The translations under genes were made by a program, and so were the position numbers. From positions 6,477,001 through 6,541,000 of the forward strand of contig NZ_CP159992.1 of the NCBI RefSeq assembly GCF_040702995.1: a stretch of DNA of 64,000 nt, in the 5' to 3' direction. Below the pieces are notes generated by a model, which worked only from the letters and a program-made list of their open reading frames with translations, was not told the origin of the DNA and made no database searches. Below, piece by piece: positions 51,434 through 61,895 of the stretch (position 1 is its first letter; each line of letters begins with the position of its first letter). This DNA comes from Paenibacillus sp. AN1007 (GTDB taxonomy: Bacteria; Bacillota; Bacilli; Paenibacillales; Paenibacillaceae).

Positions 51434-52636
51434 ATGTCTATTAAAGGCCGACATCTTTTTACATCAGAGTCTGTAACCGAAGGACATCCGGATAAAATCT
51501 GCGATCAAATCTCGGACGCTGTTTTGGACGCGTTTCTTGCGAACGATCCTAACGCTCGTGTGGCGTGCGAAGTTTCGGTAGCAACGGGCCTTGTGCTTGT
51601 TATTGGCGAGATCAGCTCCGCGTCTGAATATGTGGACATTCCAGCCATCGTACGCAATACGGTGAAGGAAATCGGGTACACACGTGCTAAATACGGTTTT
51701 GATTATAATACATGTGCGGTGCTGACGTCACTCAATGAACAGTCCGCTGATATCGCGCAGGGTGTCAATGCCGCTCTGGAGCATCGTGATCCTGAACAAA
51801 TGGCACGTGAAACAGAGAACATTGGTGCAGGTGACCAAGGTCTGATGTTTGGTTTTGCAACGAACGAGACACCAGAGCTGATGCCGCTGCCAATCGCATT
51901 GTCCCACCGTATCGCTCGCCGCCTGGCGGAAGTGCGCAAGAACGGTATGCTTGATTACCTGCGTCCGGATGGTAAAACACAAGTGACTATCGAGTACGAT
52001 GGTGACAAGCCGGTACGTGTTGATACGATCGTTGTGTCCACGCAGCATGCGGAAGAGACAACGCTGGAACAAATCCAGAAGGACATCAAAGAGCATGTAA
52101 TTCTGCCTGTTGTTCCAGCTGAACTGCTGGACGAGCAGACAAAATATTTTATTAACCCGACGGGGCGTTTCGTGATTGGCGGACCTCAAGGAGATGCAGG
52201 TCTGACTGGGCGTAAAATTATCGTAGATACATATGGTGGTTATGCACGTCACGGTGGAGGTGCGTTCTCGGGTAAAGATCCAACAAAGGTAGACCGTTCT
52301 GCAGCTTACGCGGCACGTTATGTCGCGAAGAACCTGGTGGCTGCGGGTCTGGCTGACAAAGTGGAGATCCAGCTTGCATACGCCATTGGTGTAGCCAATC
52401 CGGTATCCATTAACGTGGATACGTACGGAACAGGCAAAGTCAGCGAAGAGAAGCTGGTGGAGTTGGTACGCAATAACTTCGACCTTCGTCCAGCTGGCAT
52501 CATTCGTATGCTTGATCTGCGTCGTCCGATTTACAAACAAACGGCTGCTTACGGCCACTTTGGCCGTACAGACCTCGATGTTCCTTGGGAACAAGTGGAC
52601 AAGGCAGAACTGCTGAAATCCCAAGCAGGTCTGTAA
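51434..52636 (+). CDS. metK: S-adenosylmethionine synthase
   Basis: Makes SAM from methionine and ATP. The 400 residues have the family blocks TSESVTEGHPDKICDQISDA, GAGDQGLMFGFATNET, GRFVIGGPQGDAGLTGRKI and GGGAFSGKDPTKVDRS. GGGAGG precedes the ATG. The 250-base upstream region lacks the S-box riboswitch that controls metK in B. subtilis; the aptamer's conserved blocks are absent. Confidence 0.97.
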   Translation: MSIKGRHLFTSESVTEGHPDKICDQISDAVLDAFLANDPNARVACEVSVATGLVLVIGEISSASEYVDIPAIVRNTVKEIGYTRAKYGFDYNTCAVLTSLNEQSADIAQGVNAALEHRDPEQMARETENIGAGDQGLMFGFATNETPELMPLPIALSHRIARRLAEVRKNGMLDYLRPDGKTQVTIEYDGDKPVRVDTIVVSTQHAEETTLEQIQKDIKEHVILPVVPAELLDEQTKYFINPTGRFVIGGPQGDAGLTGRKIIVDTYGGYARHGGGAFSGKDPTKVDRSAAYAARYVAKNLVAAGLADKVEIQLAYAIGVANPVSINVDTYGTGKVSEEKLVELVRNNFDLRPAGIIRMLDLRRPIYKQTAAYGHFGRTDLDVPWEQVDKAELLKSQAGL

Positions 52637-52663
52637 TAGTTCTCATATGTTCAGCGAAATTAT

Positions 52664-52698
52664 AGCTCTTGGTTCCGTTCAGGGATCAGGAGCTTTTT
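52664..52698 (+). terminator. Intrinsic terminator after metK
   Basis: The arms starting AGCTCTTGG and ending AGGAGCT pair over about 13 positions with wobbles; six T follow. Confidence 0.85.
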
Positions 52699-52864
52699 TG
52701 CGAGCAGACAAGGCAAAATTAGCTGTCAGCAGTATATTGGATTTGTTTAAAAGTTTTATGGGAAATTAACCCAAATAACTAACAGTTATTCCTTTTGAAA
52801 CCGAAATACATAAAGAGGTCTGTATATCAGACATAAGAAGTCATGGGAATAAGGGGGAACGTCA

Positions 52865-55800
52865 GTGAACATGAGGAAAATAGCCCAAAAGAGCATGTTG
52901 GGATTGTTGATTGTACTTTTAACAGCTCAAGGCTGGCTTACCGGCTGGAGTGGAGCGGAGATACGTACATATGCAGCCAGCGAGTTACTTGCAATGGGTA
53001 TCAAAGATACGGTTCCAGCGGTAAAAGCGGCGAACGTAGATACATCGGCCCCGCTTATTATTGATTTTGTGAAACCGGTCAAGAAAGCAGATTCAACACA
53101 GAGTGTAATAACGGTGAGAAGGTTGGATGATAATTCTATTGTGGACTCTGTGCCCGTGTCCGGCAGTCAAGTCACCATTGATCCGAAGCTGCCTATTACC
53201 GATCCTTCCACGCCTGACAGTGGAGCAGGTACCGATTCTTCGGCCAGTGGGTATCGTGTAAATATCACGCTTAACAAAGCTCTTCCAGGAGCAACCTATT
53301 ACGTTGAAATGGACAATAAATCACTAGTCTACTCGGAAGACAATACGCCCTTTGCGGGCCTGCTCAAAAAAGAGTGGACGTTCAGTACACAAGGTTTAGG
53401 CTCAGCTGCAATGGTCAGCAAGGTTCCTGAGAACGCAGCAATTATGGCCCCATCCACCAATATCGTGATGACATTTGATAAACCTGTTACAGCAGGTAAA
53501 GGAAAAATGACCATCTATCAAGGCCGGGTTGGCGGAACGATATTTGAGGAGATTGCTGTCGATGCAGGCGCACCTCGGGTGACTGGTTTGGGGACAAGAA
53601 CCATTACCATTGATCCCATGAAGGATTGGAACAGCAATACTACATATTATGTCATCATGCCTGAAGGTTATCTGCGAGATGCAGATCAGAACGATGTCAG
53701 CGGCATCAGCGGCAATGTCTGGGGATTCAACATCATCTCTGATCCGACTGCACTTATCGTTTCCTCAACGACTCCTCCAAATGGTACAACCAATGTACCT
53801 CTATCCGGGAGTTTGAGTGTGACCTTCAGCAAAGAGCTCGACACCAATTACTTCAAAGAGCCTGTGCTTAAGAAATTCAATGGTGCAGTTGTCTCCACCA
53901 GAACGGTGTTTAATAGTTCAAACAGCAGACAGCTGATTATTACGCCAACAAGCGAGCTGGAGAGCAATACGAATTATGTGGTTGACCTGCCTGCCAATGC
54001 CTACCGCGATAAAGCAGGTAACATGTTCACAGGGCTGAATGGTTCGACTTCATGGGGATTCAAAACACTGAGCAAAGATACAACTCCCCCAGCTCTGAAA
54101 AGTGCGAGCATGCACAGCAATAACACCATTCGTCTGACTTACGACAAGTGGTTGTCCAGCACTAACCCGCTCAGCAGCACGTATGCCGTAACCGTCAATG
54201 GAGAGAAGCGGAGTATCAGCTACACCTACATCTCGGGCGACAGTGTGTATGTCGTTCTGGATACCGGCGTAGCCGCAGGACAGGTCGTTCGTATTGCTTA
54301 TACACCGGGAACAAGCAGCCGGGTTACCGATCAGTCTAACAATGCGGCCGCAGCCTTTGGTGCACGTGATGTAGATAACGGAATGGATTCCGTGATGTCC
54401 AAGCCGCGGGAAGGAAGCGTGTACTTCAGTACAATCACATTGTATTATCCTGAGACGGTATACGTTACATCCAGTGATGCGGCTAGGCAGTTCAGTGTAA
54501 CTTCTGACCAGCTCGCTGTCGGGGTGAACAGCATCTCTGTGAACAACAGCTCGGTGGTAACCCTGAATCTGAGCCGTTCGATTACGGATGGAGAGGTCGT
54601 TCGTGTCTCTTATACACCAGGTTCATGGCCTGTAAAAGACAGCCGTGGACAAGCCTTGGCCGGATTTGCCGGCTTCTATGTCCGCAATACGATTGACACC
54701 AAGCCGCCTGAATTAAAAGGCGCAGAGGTGAGTGGAAACAAGCTGTGGATGCGGTACAATGAACCGCTGAATCCGGGTAACAAACCGCAGAACAGCCAGT
54801 ATTCCGTGCTGGTTGACGGGAAGCCTGTTTTTGTCAATCAATCCGAGATCGAAGATGATCTGGTTACACTGACACTTGCCTCAGCGGTCAAAGATACTCA
54901 AAACGTAACGTTATCGTATGTGCCTGGAGCACTGCGGTTAACCGATCTGAACAGCAACCCGGCGGGTTATCTTAACATGACGCCAGTCGCGTATACGTAC
55001 GGTAACGGCAGAATTCTGTCGGCTGTCATCCAAGGCGATACGATCCAGATTCAGTTCCGTGAGGCCATTCAGCCTGAAGCGTCATTGACGTTGGCACAGT
55101 TCAGCGTGCTGCTCAGCAATGCCAGTGCTAAATTGCTGTCAGCATCCGCTTCCGGATCTATGGTGACATTAAAATTAGATCTGTCTATGAATACAGGAAA
55201 CGAGAATCCTACGGGCACGATTAGTTATATGCCTGGAGCTGTACCGCTGCGAGATGCATCCAATACAACCGTGCCTGCGTTTGGACCGCTCACACTGCAG
55301 CAGCCTGGGACAAACGTACCTGTAAATAACCAGGCGAGTGGACGTCCGGTGTGGCTGAACGAGCTGGATGCATCCAGTTACGGCCAGGCACTGCTTCTGA
55401 TCAATAACAGCACGGCATCTTCTGATGCTGCAATGTCGGGGAATAACCGTTCGACTCGTCAGTTTAATGTGGATGGAGTGAAGTTGATCCAGTCCTTTGA
55501 ATATGCCTCGACAGCAGGTAAATTAAATCTGCCTGTTGTGTTTGAAGTTCCAGACAGTGAATCTTCTGCGTATGTTGGTTTCCCATTGAATGCTCTGACA
55601 CAGATCGCAGCAAGTTATCCCAAAGGTACTGTAGGTGTGAAATACGGTGATCGTCTCTGGACAATACCGTTATCTAATCTGGATCTGGAATCTATGAAAC
55701 GGAGCATAGGAACGCTTGGTGCCAATACAATGATGTCGACCAGTACAAGTGGTTCTTCAGGTTCGAAGGAACCGGCATTCTATGTGCAGCTTGAAACTGT

Positions 55801-56674
55801 TCCTGTACTAACGTCAGGTACGATGGATGGAATGCTTATAAACTCAGGCGCACAAAAGTTAGGGAATACGACAGAAGTGTACATGTTTGCTTTTAACGCA
55901 AGCAGCAATCAGCGCATGGAGATAGATATAAAAAGCCAAATTTCTATGAAAATATCGACAGATGCACCTACCATTACAGCTGGATTTACGTATGTCGATC
56001 CTGTTACTTCAGGTTTATCCAATGTACCAAGTTCGTTCAAAAACACAGCTGACGGCTTCATTATTAAAGGTCAGCTAAATGGCAATCAGACAATTGTACC
56101 TGTAAGTCATGTCGTTAATTATAGGGATACAGCATCCCACTGGGCCGCAGCGGTTATTAAAGAACTCTCTGCCAAATGGATTATTAGTGCACCGAATGGT
56201 TCCTATTACGGCCCTAATGAGAACATCACACGTGCAGAGTTCGCCGAGCTGGTAGCCAGAGGGTTAGGGCTGAAGGCCGAACCAACCGCAGCCAGCCGCT
56301 TCCGGGATATTCGAAGCGGGAGCATCACGAGTGCTTACATCGGTGCGGCAGCGGAAGCTGGCATCATCACGGGCAATACCGATGGGACGTTCAAGCCGGA
56401 TCGTGCGATAACGCGTGAACAGATGGCCATTATGATGGTTCGTGCCATGAATTACGGCGGTCAGACGGTATCCCTGCAATCTTCGACGAATGCAGCACTG
56501 TCCAAGTTCAAGGATCATAAAAAGATCCAATCCAAAGAATCCGTTGCCAAAGCAGTACAAGCGGGAATCATTCAAGGAATGACAGGCAGCACATTTGTTC
56601 CGCAGGGCAATGCAAGTCGTGCCCAGGCAGCAGTAATGCTGAAACGGGTTCTCGATAAACTGGGATACTTGTAA
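52865..56674 (+). CDS. Large secreted protein with Ig-like repeats and SLH anchor
   Basis: 1269 residues from GTG 52865, with GGGGG 7 bases upstream. A signal peptide (KSMLGLLIVLLTAQGWLTG) is followed by repeated modules of the SbsA Ig-like kind (for example SSTTPPNGTTNVPLSGSLSV and PENAAIMAPSTNIVMTFDKP). Then come SwmB-like modules with the recurring end VRIAYTPGTS / VRVSYTPGSW / VTLSYVPGAL. Three SLH domains (about residues 1086-1269) have TRAE, TREQ and SRAQ. It is expected to bind the pyruvylated wall polymer. No catalytic domain was recognised. Confidence 0.88.
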   Translation: MNMRKIAQKSMLGLLIVLLTAQGWLTGWSGAEIRTYAASELLAMGIKDTVPAVKAANVDTSAPLIIDFVKPVKKADSTQSVITVRRLDDNSIVDSVPVSGSQVTIDPKLPITDPSTPDSGAGTDSSASGYRVNITLNKALPGATYYVEMDNKSLVYSEDNTPFAGLLKKEWTFSTQGLGSAAMVSKVPENAAIMAPSTNIVMTFDKPVTAGKGKMTIYQGRVGGTIFEEIAVDAGAPRVTGLGTRTITIDPMKDWNSNTTYYVIMPEGYLRDADQNDVSGISGNVWGFNIISDPTALIVSSTTPPNGTTNVPLSGSLSVTFSKELDTNYFKEPVLKKFNGAVVSTRTVFNSSNSRQLIITPTSELESNTNYVVDLPANAYRDKAGNMFTGLNGSTSWGFKTLSKDTTPPALKSASMHSNNTIRLTYDKWLSSTNPLSSTYAVTVNGEKRSISYTYISGDSVYVVLDTGVAAGQVVRIAYTPGTSSRVTDQSNNAAAAFGARDVDNGMDSVMSKPREGSVYFSTITLYYPETVYVTSSDAARQFSVTSDQLAVGVNSISVNNSSVVTLNLSRSITDGEVVRVSYTPGSWPVKDSRGQALAGFAGFYVRNTIDTKPPELKGAEVSGNKLWMRYNEPLNPGNKPQNSQYSVLVDGKPVFVNQSEIEDDLVTLTLASAVKDTQNVTLSYVPGALRLTDLNSNPAGYLNMTPVAYTYGNGRILSAVIQGDTIQIQFREAIQPEASLTLAQFSVLLSNASAKLLSASASGSMVTLKLDLSMNTGNENPTGTISYMPGAVPLRDASNTTVPAFGPLTLQQPGTNVPVNNQASGRPVWLNELDASSYGQALLLINNSTASSDAAMSGNNRSTRQFNVDGVKLIQSFEYASTAGKLNLPVVFEVPDSESSAYVGFPLNALTQIAASYPKGTVGVKYGDRLWTIPLSNLDLESMKRSIGTLGANTMMSTSTSGSSGSKEPAFYVQLETVPVLTSGTMDGMLINSGAQKLGNTTEVYMFAFNASSNQRMEIDIKSQISMKISTDAPTITAGFTYVDPVTSGLSNVPSSFKNTADGFIIKGQLNGNQTIVPVSHVVNYRDTASHWAAAVIKELSAKWIISAPNGSYYGPNENITRAEFAELVARGLGLKAEPTAASRFRDIRSGSITSAYIGAAAEAGIITGNTDGTFKPDRAITREQMAIMMVRAMNYGGQTVSLQSSTNAALSKFKDHKKIQSKESVAKAVQAGIIQGMTGSTFVPQGNASRAQAAVMLKRVLDKLGYL

Positions 56675-56744
56675 GCTTGTAGTTTTTCAATGTAATCTTT
56701 ATAGATATCATGACGTTAATCCATCGTTATAATCGTTTAGATTG

Positions 56745-56786
56745 AAAGGACGCTTCAGGAATGTAATTCTTGAGGCGTCCTTTTTT
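56745..56786 (+). terminator. Intrinsic terminator after the second large SLH gene
   Basis: AAAGGACGCTTCAGGA faces TCTTGAGGCGTCCTTT with one wobble; six T follow. Confidence 0.9.
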
Positions 56787-56959
56787 AGTAGATTTGGATA
56801 GAACATCTGTAGAAAAATTGCAGGCACAGTTAGAAAAGTTTAACCAATTTATGCCTCATTCTTGGCTTACGGCGTAACTTTTTCTGCTAAAAACAGTCTA
56901 TTAATAGAAGAGTATACTAGGGATCACTCGATGTACTGCCATATGGCATTATATGTGGG

Positions 56960-59725
56960 ATGTCTAAGATTCATATACAAGATGGGAGAGACGTTTCAAA
57001 CATGCTGGGGAAACATGGGAAACAGCTGGAAGACGTTAAGCACAGTAAGGCTAGAAAATGGGCAATTGTAACGCTGGCGGGTGTAATCTGGATTGCACCT
57101 GTGATGAGTGCAGGCGGACAGATGTGGTCAGGGACTTCGTGGCAATCTACAGCGGCCGCGGCGTCAACGAATACAAGCAAATTGAGTGAAGAGATTCTGA
57201 CTTCGGGTGCGAAGCTCATGAAATACAGATATACAACAACGCGTTCAGGTTCGAAGGTGAACGTGCTCGCAGATGTTGTGCAGGTGGATCTGCAAAATCC
57301 GTACGTTAAGCTGGATGTAATGACAGGTAAAGGCGGCAAATTAAACAGCAAACAGAGCACAGGCAGTATGGCGAAGGAAAACGGCGCGGTGGCTGCCGTA
57401 AACGGGGATTATTTTAACGTATCGGGAGAATTGTCTCCAATTGGCGGGCAGGTCTCTGACGGTGTTTTAGTGTCCACACCTTCCGAGCTGAAGGGGATGT
57501 ATGCCCTGACCGTAACCAAGGATGGCAAGCCGATGATCGACGAATATTCCTTTGACGGCACCGTGAAAGCACAGGATGGTTCAACGTTTGCTCTGCGTGG
57601 GATAAATAAGGAGGACTATACGGTTGAAACGGGATCGGGTACATACAGCCATGCCAACTCCATGTATATTTATACACCTGCATGGACGTCAACCAAACGT
57701 CCGAATGATCCTTCCACCACGCCAACGGAGGTGCTTGTACAGAATGGTGTGATCACGCAGATTTCGGATAAAAAAGCATTGAATATGACTGTGCCGAAGG
57801 ACGGCTATATTCTGCGTTCGCACGGGACAGCGGCAGCCTGGGTTATGAGCCATTTGTCTGTTGGGCAAACCCTGGGAGCTGACTATAAGCTTGTTGCCAA
57901 AACGACAGGCCAGACGGTTGACCCAAACAATCTGGAGATGATGATCGGTGGTCATACCATTCTGGTAAACGGGGGCCAATCTACTCCGTTCTCTCGCAAT
58001 ATTGCTTCTTCCGGCATTGGGGGTGTTCGCGCCAGAACAGCGGTAGGATACTCTCAGGATGGCCGTTATGTATACATCATTGCAGCGGAGAAGAACGGAA
58101 ACAGCAGCGGCATGTCTTTGACCGAACTGCAGTCATTTATGACAAGCATAGGCATATGGAAAGGCATGAATCTGGATGGCGGCGGATCCACGACGATGGT
58201 TACGCGTCCGCTGGGTGAACAAGCGGCGAGTCTGACCTTTAATACGGAGTACGGTACAGAGCAGCGTCAAGTGGTCAACACACTCGGCGTGTTCTCAACG
58301 GCGCCTGAAGGCAAGCTGAAAGGCTTCGCAGTAAGCGGCAGTCAAACGCTGCTTGCAGGTCAGGAAGGCAAATACTCCGCGAAAGGGTATGACACCTACT
58401 ACAACCCGATCGCTACAGGCAATATTCCGTTGACCTGGAAATCCAGCAATAACGGCATCGTGAGCGTCAGCAATGGAACGGTCAAAGGAGTGAAACCGGG
58501 TACAGCAACGCTGACGGCAACAAGCAGCGGTGCTTCCTCTTCCATTAAAGTAACGGTATTGGGCGGCAGTGAGCTGGCTTCTCTGACAGTCGGATCAGGT
58601 CTGGGCTCGCTCCAGCCGGGCACAACTGTCTCGATCCCGGTTACGGCTACGACGAAGAGCGGACAAAGCGTAACGGTACCAGCAGACTCTCTGACTTGGG
58701 AATTTGTCGGATTTAAAGGTAAAGTGTCAGGAGACCAGTTAACGGTATCGTCTGTTAATGATGGAGCACAGGTTGGTTATGCGATTGGTCGTTATGATGG
58801 TTACAGCACGGTTGTAGTCTTGTCTGCAGCAGCCAGCGAAACGATCTGGGAAAATTTTGAGAACGCGAACTATCCGATTAACTTCACAACGAATGCGGCC
58901 GGGGTAACCGGATCAGCAGCAGTCACGGCAGGAACCGGAGATAAGGCTGGCTCCAAAGTGCTGCAGCTCAGCTACGATATGACAGGTGGAACGGGTAAAA
59001 TGTATGCTTATGCCCAACTGAATGGTTCAGCAGGCAGAGATGTATCTGCAGCAGCTACATCCATGTCGATGGATGTGATGGGTGACAAGAGCTTGAACTG
59101 GCTCCGTGCAGAATTCACGGATGCTAAAGGCAAAACGGTATATGCCGATCTGGCCAAAGCGATTGACTGGAATGGATGGAAGAAGGTCAGCGTAGACCTG
59201 AATGGACTGAACATGGCATATCCTGCTAAGCTGAAGCGTGTATACGTAGTTAACGTGGAAGATGGACAGGATGAGCGTGCAATGACAGGAACGGTTGCGT
59301 TTGATAACATTGCCTTCACAATGCCTTCCAAATCCAGCGAAGTTGGGCTGCCTACAGGTACAGCTTCACTTGTGCTTGGACAGAAGTCCATGACGGTAAA
59401 TGGAACGAATAAAACAATCGATGCCGCACCGGTTATCAAAAATGGAACGACGTATGTGCCGATCAAGCACGTGCTGGACGCTTTTGGCGGACAGGCGGGC
59501 TGGGACAGCAAAAATCAACGGATTACTGTCCTTCGCGGCAGCAAGCTGATCGATCTGGTGGTAGGTCAGAAAGAATATGTTCTGAATGGTAAAAGACAGA
59601 GCGCATCTGTTGCACCATACGTAAGTGGTGGTAGGACTTTAGTCCCTCTCCGACTCGTTTCCGAGCAGCTCGGGCTGTCTGTAAAATGGGAACAGAACAC
59701 GAAGACCGTTACCATCTCATCGTGA
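56960..59725 (+). CDS. Secreted phosphodiester glycosidase-family protein
   Basis: 921 residues. The N-terminal hydrophobic segment (WAIVTLAGVIWIAPVMSA) fits export. The NAGPA-type domain covers about residues 70-440, with AVNGDYFNVSGELSPIGGQV, RARTAVGYSQDGRYVYII and MNLDGGGSTTMV as markers. A bacterial Ig-like (Big_2) domain follows near 455-535, then a beta domain, and finally a copper-amine-oxidase N-terminal-like stalk domain (about 815-921: YVPIKHVLDAFGGQAGWDSK). Family members remove sugars linked through phosphodiesters; the substrate here is unknown, possibly a wall glycopolymer. ATG 56960 is taken as start; ATG 57002 would shorten the long N-terminus. Confidence 0.83.
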   Translation: MSKIHIQDGRDVSNMLGKHGKQLEDVKHSKARKWAIVTLAGVIWIAPVMSAGGQMWSGTSWQSTAAAASTNTSKLSEEILTSGAKLMKYRYTTTRSGSKVNVLADVVQVDLQNPYVKLDVMTGKGGKLNSKQSTGSMAKENGAVAAVNGDYFNVSGELSPIGGQVSDGVLVSTPSELKGMYALTVTKDGKPMIDEYSFDGTVKAQDGSTFALRGINKEDYTVETGSGTYSHANSMYIYTPAWTSTKRPNDPSTTPTEVLVQNGVITQISDKKALNMTVPKDGYILRSHGTAAAWVMSHLSVGQTLGADYKLVAKTTGQTVDPNNLEMMIGGHTILVNGGQSTPFSRNIASSGIGGVRARTAVGYSQDGRYVYIIAAEKNGNSSGMSLTELQSFMTSIGIWKGMNLDGGGSTTMVTRPLGEQAASLTFNTEYGTEQRQVVNTLGVFSTAPEGKLKGFAVSGSQTLLAGQEGKYSAKGYDTYYNPIATGNIPLTWKSSNNGIVSVSNGTVKGVKPGTATLTATSSGASSSIKVTVLGGSELASLTVGSGLGSLQPGTTVSIPVTATTKSGQSVTVPADSLTWEFVGFKGKVSGDQLTVSSVNDGAQVGYAIGRYDGYSTVVVLSAAASETIWENFENANYPINFTTNAAGVTGSAAVTAGTGDKAGSKVLQLSYDMTGGTGKMYAYAQLNGSAGRDVSAAATSMSMDVMGDKSLNWLRAEFTDAKGKTVYADLAKAIDWNGWKKVSVDLNGLNMAYPAKLKRVYVVNVEDGQDERAMTGTVAFDNIAFTMPSKSSEVGLPTGTASLVLGQKSMTVNGTNKTIDAAPVIKNGTTYVPIKHVLDAFGGQAGWDSKNQRITVLRGSKLIDLVVGQKEYVLNGKRQSASVAPYVSGGRTLVPLRLVSEQLGLSVKWEQNTKTVTISS

Positions 59726-59772
59726 TATGGTATGATATATACCGGAAACGATAGAAATGGAGTCGAACAAAC

Positions 59773-60933
59773 GTGGATTTACAAGCCGATGCCATAGACC
59801 GCGTCATAAAAAACGCCATACAAGTCATGGAAAACAGCAAATATCAAATGTTCGAAATCATGGACTCTACTCGCGATGAGCTGAAAACACTCAACGAGGA
59901 GTTGAAGTCGGTGCTGAAGGAAACGGCGGAAACGATCGAGAAAGTAGATCAATTGGAGCTGAATTACCGCCGTTCCCGAATCCGGCTGACGGAAGTTAGC
60001 CGCGACTTTGTCCGTTATTCGGAGCATGATATCAAGCAGGCATATGAAAAAGCGACACAGCTGCAGCTGGATCTGATGATTTATCGTGAGAAGGAAATGT
60101 ATCTAAAGGCCCGCCGGGATGATCTGCAGAAGCGTGCCAAAAATGTGGAGGCTTCTGTGGAGCGTGCCGAGACCATTGGTTCGCAGATGGGTGTTGTGCT
60201 AGAATACTTGTCAGGCGAGCTGGGTCAAGTGACCCGGATTATCGAGTCTGCCAAGAATCGACAAATGATTGGTTTGAAAATTATTCTGGCCCAGGAGGAA
60301 GAGCGGAAACGTATTGCTCGTGAGATTCATGACGGGCCTGCGCAGATGCTTGCCAATCTAGTGCTTAGGACGGAAATTGTAGAAAGAATGCTCATGAAGC
60401 AGGATTTTAAGATGGTCCAGGCCGAAATAGTAGATTTGAAAGGCCAGGTTCGTTCCAGTCTTGAAGAAATGAGAAAAGTTATTTTCAATCTGCGTCCTAT
60501 GGCACTGGATGATCTGGGATTGATCCCAACGCTTCGCAAGTATGTGCAGGATTTTGAAGTAAAAACAAAAATCCGGTCGCTTTTTGAAACAAGAGGCAAG
60601 GAACATCGTCTCTCTTCTGCAATGGAGGCTGCAATCTATCGTCTCGTGCAGGAAGGTCTGTCTAATGCTGCCAAGCATGCTTATCCCACGTATGTTGTCG
60701 TAGAAATTACATACCAGGCTCAGCTCGTCAAGATTGTGGTTCAGGACAATGGGCTTGGGTTCAAACCGGAGCTTCTTGCCAAGAAAAGCAAGGATCACAA
60801 CCACTTCGGTCTGATCGGGATGAGAGAACGGGTTGAACTGTTAGAAGGAAGAATAGAGATTGAATCCGCAGAGAATCAGGGAACCAAAATAGTCATTCAT
60901 ATCCCGACAAACGTGGATAAGGGAAAGGAGTAG
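59773..60933 (+). CDS. degS: Sensor histidine kinase DegS
   Basis: Cytoplasmic kinase of the DegSU system. The 386 residues have an N-terminal coiled-coil sensor region without membrane segments, the H-box RKRIAREIHDGPAQ with H186, then FNLRPMALDDLGLIP and an HATPase domain with N-box EGLSNAAKHAY and G-boxes DNGLGF and HFGLIGMRERVELL. GTG start at 59773, with a weak GGAG upstream. degU follows 4 bases later. Confidence 0.94.
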   Translation: MDLQADAIDRVIKNAIQVMENSKYQMFEIMDSTRDELKTLNEELKSVLKETAETIEKVDQLELNYRRSRIRLTEVSRDFVRYSEHDIKQAYEKATQLQLDLMIYREKEMYLKARRDDLQKRAKNVEASVERAETIGSQMGVVLEYLSGELGQVTRIIESAKNRQMIGLKIILAQEEERKRIAREIHDGPAQMLANLVLRTEIVERMLMKQDFKMVQAEIVDLKGQVRSSLEEMRKVIFNLRPMALDDLGLIPTLRKYVQDFEVKTKIRSLFETRGKEHRLSSAMEAAIYRLVQEGLSNAAKHAYPTYVVVEITYQAQLVKIVVQDNGLGFKPELLAKKSKDHNHFGLIGMRERVELLEGRIEIESAENQGTKIVIHIPTNVDKGKE

Positions 60934-60937
60934 CAGG

Positions 60938-61660
60938 ATGGAAAACCGTGATACTGGAAAAACATCAATTAAAGTTCTTTTGGCTGATGATCATCAGCTG
61001 TTCCGAGAAGGATTGAAACGCATTCTAAATATGGAGGACGACATTGAGGTCATCGGCGAGTGCGGCGATGGCATTCAGGTGCTCGAATTCTGTAACCAGG
61101 ATAAACCGGACATCGTTCTGATGGACATCAATATGCCTGTAGAGAACGGGGTTGAAGCGACCGAGAAGCTGCGCGAGCTGTTCCCGGATGTGAAGGTTAT
61201 TATTTTGTCTATTCATGATGATGAAAGCTATGTATTCGAAACACTCCGTAAAGGAGCAAACGGATATCTGCTGAAGGATATGGAAGCAGAGTCTCTGATC
61301 AACGCGATTCGTTCGGTTCATGAAGGGCATGCATTTATTCATCCTAAAGTTACTGGCAAACTGATTATGCAGCTTCGCCGGATGACGTATCTTAATGAGA
61401 CAGGTGCAATGAGCGAGGGAACTTCGAAGGAAGCAGGCGTTAAATTTGTTGCTGGCGATAATAACCCGCTGACACGCCGTGAAGCTGAGGTGCTGCGTTT
61501 GATGGCTGAAGGTAAGAGCAATAAAATGATTGGTGAGTTTTTGTTCATCAGTGAAAAAACAGTTAAAAACCATGTCAGCAGCATTCTGCAGAAGATGGAA
61601 GTGGATGACCGTACACAGGCTGTTATTAACTCCATCAAATACGGCTGGGTTACGCTCTAA
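60938..61660 (+). CDS. degU: Response regulator DegU
   Basis: NarL/LuxR-type regulator. In B. subtilis it controls exoenzymes, motility, competence and biofilm genes. The 240 residues have a receiver domain with phosphorylation site D63 (IVLMDINMP) and a C-terminal HTH (LTRREAEVLRLMAEGKSNKMI, FISEKTVKNHVSSILQKM). A linker of about 20 residues (EGTSKEAGVKFVAGD) lies between. GGAAAGGAG lies upstream of ATG 60938. The neighbouring comFA-like gene fits the B. subtilis order. Confidence 0.96.
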   Translation: MENRDTGKTSIKVLLADDHQLFREGLKRILNMEDDIEVIGECGDGIQVLEFCNQDKPDIVLMDINMPVENGVEATEKLRELFPDVKVIILSIHDDESYVFETLRKGANGYLLKDMEAESLINAIRSVHEGHAFIHPKVTGKLIMQLRRMTYLNETGAMSEGTSKEAGVKFVAGDNNPLTRREAEVLRLMAEGKSNKMIGEFLFISEKTVKNHVSSILQKMEVDDRTQAVINSIKYGWVTL

Positions 61661-61895
61661 TTGTTTTAATCAGGTTCAATGTGTTCACTCGCACCCTTTC
61701 CAGCAGCTGGATTGGTTTGCGGGTTGATGGACTTTATCACTGCAAATGAACAAAGTGCCAGGGTGTACTGAACATCGGTTCAAGCGAGCGCTGACGGACG
61801 GCTTGCTGTAACCCTTCGGAATATGCAGCATATACTGCTGTATACAGGGATGTTCGCCATGGGTGAACATGACCTTCCGAGGAGGTGCAGTTGCC

